Source: Prorocentrum cordatum
Lineage: Eukaryota; Sar; Dinophyceae; Prorocentrales; Prorocentraceae
Direction of reading: 5' to 3'
DNA: 50,000 nt
Assembly: GCA_963575745.1 (NCBI GenBank)
Contig: CAUYUJ010014552.1
Coordinates: forward strand, 1 to 50,000
Of this stretch, positions 45,492 to 50,000 are shown piece after piece (position 1 is the first letter of the stretch; every line of letters begins with the position of its first letter). The position numbers and the translations under genes are program-made. The notes below the pieces were generated by a model. The model saw only the letters and a program-made list of their open reading frames with translations. It had not been told where the DNA came from and did no database searches.

Positions 45492-46381
45492 GATGGTTGT
45501 GGTGATGATGTTGATAATGATGAGTTTGATGATGCTGATAGTAATGATGATGGTGGTGGTGGTGCTGTTGTTGTTGATGATGATGATGATTCTGATGGTG
45601 CTGTCGAGGATTTCGATGATGCTGGTAAGGATGCTGCTGATGATGATGGTGGTGGAGGTGGTGAGGATGTCGATGATGATGGTAATGACGATACTGGTGG
45701 TGGTGATGGTGGTGCTGATGATGATGATGCTAATCATGATGATTATGATGACGAGGCCGATAATGCTGATGATGCTGATTAGATGCAGACGGTGATGATG
45801 GTGGTGGTGATGATGATGCTGATGATGACTCTGATAATGATGATACCGATACTGATGATGATGATGCTGATGTTGATGCTGCTGATGATGATGACGATGA
45901 TGGTGACAGGGATAATCATGATGATAGTGATGATGGTGGTGAAGATGATGATGCTGCCGATGATGATGCTGATGATGATGCTCATACTGTCTAGGAGTTG
46001 ATGATGCTAATGAGCATGCTGATGGTGATGATGAGATGGTGATGATGCTGTTGATGCTGATGACGAGGATGCTGATGATGCTGCTGCTGATGATGACGAT
46101 GATGCTGCTGATGATGATGATGATGCTGATGGTGACGATAGTGGTGCTGATAGTGACGCTCATTCTATGACTGTGATGATGATGTCGATTGTGCTGTTGA
46201 TAATCATGTTGATGCTGCTGATGATGAGGTTGATGCAGATGATGCTGTGGATGATGATGATCGTCCTGATGATGCCGATGCGGATGCTGATGATGATTAT
46301 GCTGCTGTTGATGACCATGACGCATCTGATGATGCTTATGATGATGCTGATGAGGATGATGATGATGACGATGCTGATGAC

Positions 46382-46424
<43 letters not shown>

Positions 46425-46871
46425 GCGTTGATTATGTCGATGGTGATTATGTTGACGATGATGTTGATGATGTTGATACTGATGATTACGATAATAATGA
46501 CGTTGATGATGATGAACATGATGGTGACGAGGATGGTGCTGATGCTGCTGATGATGGTGTTGATGATGATGATGATGATGATGATGGTGGTGGTGATGAT
46601 GATGATGATGATGATGTTACTGCTTAGGGTGATAATGCCGACGGTGATGCTGTTGTTGCTGCTGATGCCGATGACGGCGAGGAGAGTGATGCTGACACGG
46701 ATGATGCTGCCGATGTCCCAGTTGGTAATGATAACGATGATGCTGCTGATGATGACGATGCTGCTGATGATGACGATGATGCTGCTGCAGATGATGATGA
46801 TGCTGATGATGATGATGATGATGACGATGGTGACGATGATGATGCTGCTGATAGTGGTGGTCGTTGTGATA

Positions 46872-46914
<43 letters not shown>

Positions 46915-47455
46915 GGATGATGATGATGATGATGCGGAGGATGCTGATGCTGATGATGGTGGTAGTGATGCTGCAGGTGCTGCTGATGGTGATGGTGATA
47001 GATGGCCTTGATGATGCTGACGACGACGACGAATGTGATGATGCTGCTGCTGATGATGATGACGATGATGATGATGGCAGTGATGGTGTTGATGATGATG
47101 TGGCTGATTATTATGATGATGATGATGGTGATGATGATGTCGTTGTTGTTGGCGATGGTGATGGTGAGGATGCCGATGGTGATGCTGGTGGTGGTGATGA
47201 CGATGCTACTGATGACGATGACGATCACGGTGACAATTTTGCTGATGATGATGCTGATGATGATGATGAGGATGATGAGTTTGATGATGATGCTGATGAT
47301 GTTGGTGATGCTGATGATGATGATGATGATGACGAGGATGCTGATGGTATGGTGGGGGTGGTGATGATGATGCTGCTGATGTTGACGATACTAGTGGTGA
47401 TGACTTCGACGGTGACGATGATGATGATGATGATGCTGATGCGGATGCTGATGAC

Positions 47456-47522
<67 letters not shown>

Positions 47523-48231
47523 TTGACTATGCTGATGATGCTGATGATGGTTATGATAGGGATGCTGCTGTTGATGACGGTGGTGGTGCTGATGATGCTT
47601 CTGCTACTGATGATAATTATGAGGATGATCTGGATGATGCTTCTGACGATGATGTTGTCGACGACAGTGATGATCATGATGATGATGCTGATTATTATGA
47701 TGATGGCGATGATTCTGATGATGAATATGATGATGATTATGATCTTGATGATTGTGATGTTTATGATGGTGATCATGACGACGGTGATGATGATGCTGAT
47801 TATTATGATGATGGCGATGATGCTGATGATGATGATGATGCCGATGATGATGCTGGTGGTGGTGATGAAGCTGCTGATGATGATGGCGACGACGGGGATG
47901 ATGATGACGATAATGAGGAGAATGCTGCTGCTGATGATGATGATGTTGTTGTTGACGGTGGCGATGACGAGGATGCTGATGGTGCTGATGGTGGTGGAGA
48001 TGATGATGCTGCTGATGATGACGATGATTATGATGATGAGGATGATGATGATGATGATGATGATGATGCTGACTTCGACGGTGATGATGCTGACGATGAC
48101 GATGATGCTGATTATGATGATGATGCTGATGATGATGCTGCTGATGATGAAAATTGTGATTGCGATACTGATGATTCTGATGATGTGAATGCTATTGCTG
48201 ATGATGACGATGACGATGACGAGGACGATGG

Positions 48232-48290
<59 letters not shown>

Positions 48291-48352
48291 GTGCTTGTGG
48301 TGGTGGTGATGATGATGATGATGCTGATGATGGTGATCATGATGGTCCGTCG
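44826..48352. repeat. 3.5-kb degenerate (GAT)n trinucleotide array
   Basis: Almost every triplet is GAT/ATG/TGA or a one-base variant (GCT, GGT, GAC), giving very long frames: Met-rich (46167-48188 +, 673 codons), Asp-rich (45051-45782 +) and Ile/His-rich on the minus strand (44637-46325, 47225-48340). Composition is uniform across all frames with no other domain, so I treat the whole as a satellite, not a gene. Confidence 0.93.
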
Positions 48353-48361
48353 TCCGTCGTA

Positions 48362-48415
<54 letters not shown>
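48353..48415. repeat. (GTC)n microsatellite
   Basis: About 20 copies of GTC/TCG directly following the GAT array, with a switch of repeat phase at GGTCCGTCGTCCGTCG. Confidence 0.97.
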
Positions 48416-48745
48416 TTTTCTTCCGTTTCCTTTCTCGTCCCTCGCTCCCTCCTACCTCCCTCTCTCCCACTCCCTCCTGCCTCCTGCCTCCCACCACCAC
48501 AGGCTCCCGCCCCTATCCCTCCTTCCCTCCTGCTCGTATTTTCTCCGCCGTACCCTTGTGTCCTTGCCTCTGCGGCCCGTCCTTTGCCGTCTCCACTGGT
48601 CAGCCTCTCAGGGTACCCTCTGCGTCCATGGGGTTTCGGTCGCCCGCCGCCGAAAAGTCCCAACTTCGGCTTCTGCCTCCTTACCACCCGTCCTTAGTAC
48701 ACGTTTTCACTGCACTCCCTCCGCGCATTCCCCCCCTACTCTTAA
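48416..48745. other. pyrimidine-rich sequence without a gene
   Basis: Strong CT bias on the plus strand (CTCCCT, CCTCC runs) and no recognisable coding or RNA feature. Confidence 0.6.
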
Positions 48746-48891
48746 GTCGGGCATGTCCCTCAACAGGAGGAATATTAGAGAATAGTCAGAAAATAATATG
48801 GAAACAATTTTTTCGTGCTCTTTGGACTCGTGTTGCGTTTGATTTGATTAGTGGTCCTTCCGAAATTCGCCTGTAGGAGTACAAGCCTGAC
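48746..48891 (+). mobile_element. MITE, family B, copy 2 (146 bp)
   Basis: Left end GTCGGGCATGTCCCTCAACA followed by GGAGGAATATT. The right end CTGTAGGAGTACAAGCCTGAC is an imperfect inverted counterpart. The interior is AT-rich with AATAGTCA, as in copy 1. The flanks read TTA before the left end and CTAA after the right end; a TA or TAA duplication is possible but unproven. Confidence 0.7.
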
Positions 48892-48949
48892 CTAACCCCG
48901 CTCCCCGCCGCGCGGGGCCCCCATGAGGCCCAGGGCCAGCCTCCCCGGA

Positions 48950-50000
48950 GCCAAGAGCGACCACGCAGACCGCCGACGGCACGAGCACGACGGCCACGGA
49001 GACCACGACGACGACGACGAACGGCAGCGGCGGCGGGCGGCGGCGGCGGGCGGCGGCGACGAACGGCGGCGGCGGCGGGCGGCGGCCGCGGGCGGCGAGG
49101 GACCACGAGGGCGGCGGCGGCGGCGCTCGCGCAGGCGCGCGCGCGTGCGCGCACCGCTTCGCTGCGCCTGGCCCTCGGACGCGCGCGCGCGGGCCCCTGG
49201 CGGCCCCCCGCCCCCCCCCCTCCGGCGGCGCTCGCCGGGGGCAGGGGCGCGCGCAGGCGGGCCTCGCCGCCCCGAGGGGCCCTCGGGCGGCCTCGGGCGG
49301 CCCTCGGGCGGCGGGCCTTCGGAAGCCCTCGCGGTCGTCGCCTCTTTGTCGTCACCATCCCTCGCTCCCCGTTCTCCTTCTTGTTCTTCACCCCCTCCCC
49401 CTCGCTTTCCCCCTCCTCTTCTTCCTCCCCGTCTTCCTCCTCCTGCTCCTCCTCCTCCTCCTCATCCTCCTCCACATCCATTTTGGCGGACAGTGTCCTT
49501 TATCAAAGAGTCCCCTCCTCCACATCCTGCCCTCACTTTGTCTCCTCCCCCTTCACCTTCCTCTCCCCCCACATCCGTCCTGACGCTGAGTTTGGTGTTG
49601 AATGATATTGGTGAGCTCAGTACCCCTCTCCTCCTCTTCGTCTTCCTTCCCTCTGTCATCCTGCTCCTCCTCCAACTTCCCCCTCTTTATTCCTCTACCC
49701 GGCCTCCTTTCACTCCTCTTCCCCTTGCCCTGTTTTCCTGCTGCTGTTGCTTATCGTTTTCCTCCTTGTCCTCATGCTCCCCTCCCGCCGATGCAACTCG
49801 CCTCCTGCGTGGACGTCCCCAAGCGCCTATTCATTCACTCCTTCCTCTTCTTCTTCTTCTTTTTTTTCCTCGTCCTCATCCTCCTCCTCCTCCTCCTCCT
49901 CGTCCTCCTCCTCCTCCTCCTCCTCCCTCCCCCTTCCTCCTCCTCCCTCCGTGGATGGGGGTCGGCTCGATCGGCCTGCGCCTCGGTGGCCGCCCTCTCC
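48950..50000. repeat. GGC-rich then TCC-rich low-complexity sequence
   Basis: 48990-49120 is dominated by GGC/GGCGGC and CGACGA repeats. 49130-49345 is very GC-rich with GCGCGCGC runs. From about 49370 to the window end the plus strand is TCC/CTT-rich. The 231-codon minus-strand frame 48786-49481 (Glu-rich start, then Arg/Ala/Pro) is a composition by-product that also crosses the MITE. Confidence 0.8.

Noticed and set aside
48786-49481. 231-codon minus-strand frame with an acidic start
   Set aside because: It runs through TCC/GGC repeats and into a MITE; composition alone explains it.
49480-49500. CCATTTTGGC, resembling part of the dinoflagellate spliced-leader sequence
   Set aside because: Only about ten bases match and the rest of the leader is absent; probably chance within pyrimidine-rich sequence.

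Overview
The window looks like nuclear DNA of a dinoflagellate alga; a GC-rich core genus such as Prorocentrum is a guess. The reasons are: a head-to-tail, single-strand array of near-identical small genes; a pyrimidine-rich CAG acceptor a fixed 63 nt before each start codon, as expected for spliced-leader trans-splicing; a probable non-GT intron flanked by a short direct repeat; a decayed non-LTR retrotransposon; and very large amounts of simple and higher-order repeat. I saw no rRNA, tRNA, CRISPR array or bacterial-type operon.

Layout. 1-510 is a composite minisatellite. 633-1770 is a decayed relic of the array gene (first exon and intron only). 2100-3000 holds degenerate TTGGGGCC-type repeats and a foldback MITE. 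3010-6530 is a 3.5-kb higher-order minisatellite. 6531-9290 is GC-rich DNA with no recognisable gene. 9300-37217 is the main feature: a tandem array with a unit of about 3.6 kb. It carries an orphan second exon (U0, 10945), intact genes U1 (13674), U3 (23343), U4 (26945) and U5 (30549), a frameshifted copy U2 (17330) and a broken terminal copy U6 (34150). The spacer after U2 carries a 2.36-kb insertion with an 11-bp target-site duplication. The array stops at a GGA microsatellite (37218), followed by TAA-type repeats. 38486-39533 is a DNA transposon-like element with 13-bp perfect terminal inverted repeats and an 8-bp target-site duplication. 40490-42765 is a degenerate LINE. 43106-44662 holds two more foldback MITE copies and a second MITE family. 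44826-48352 is a 3.5-kb GAT array. The rest is pyrimidine-rich or GGC-rich simple sequence plus one more MITE.

The array gene. Each intact copy is predicted to encode about 173 aa: a short first exon with a textbook signal peptide, then a second exon made of a 156-bp (52-aa) module repeated nearly three times. Each module pairs an acidic/Thr-rich stretch (ADERRLTDTTMGDDTTS) with a hydrophobic stretch resembling a signal peptide or membrane segment. I do not recognise the family. Of eight distinct base changes seen between second-exon copies, seven are synonymous in this frame, which is the best internal evidence for a real, constrained protein. The spacer open frames show no such pattern on either strand.
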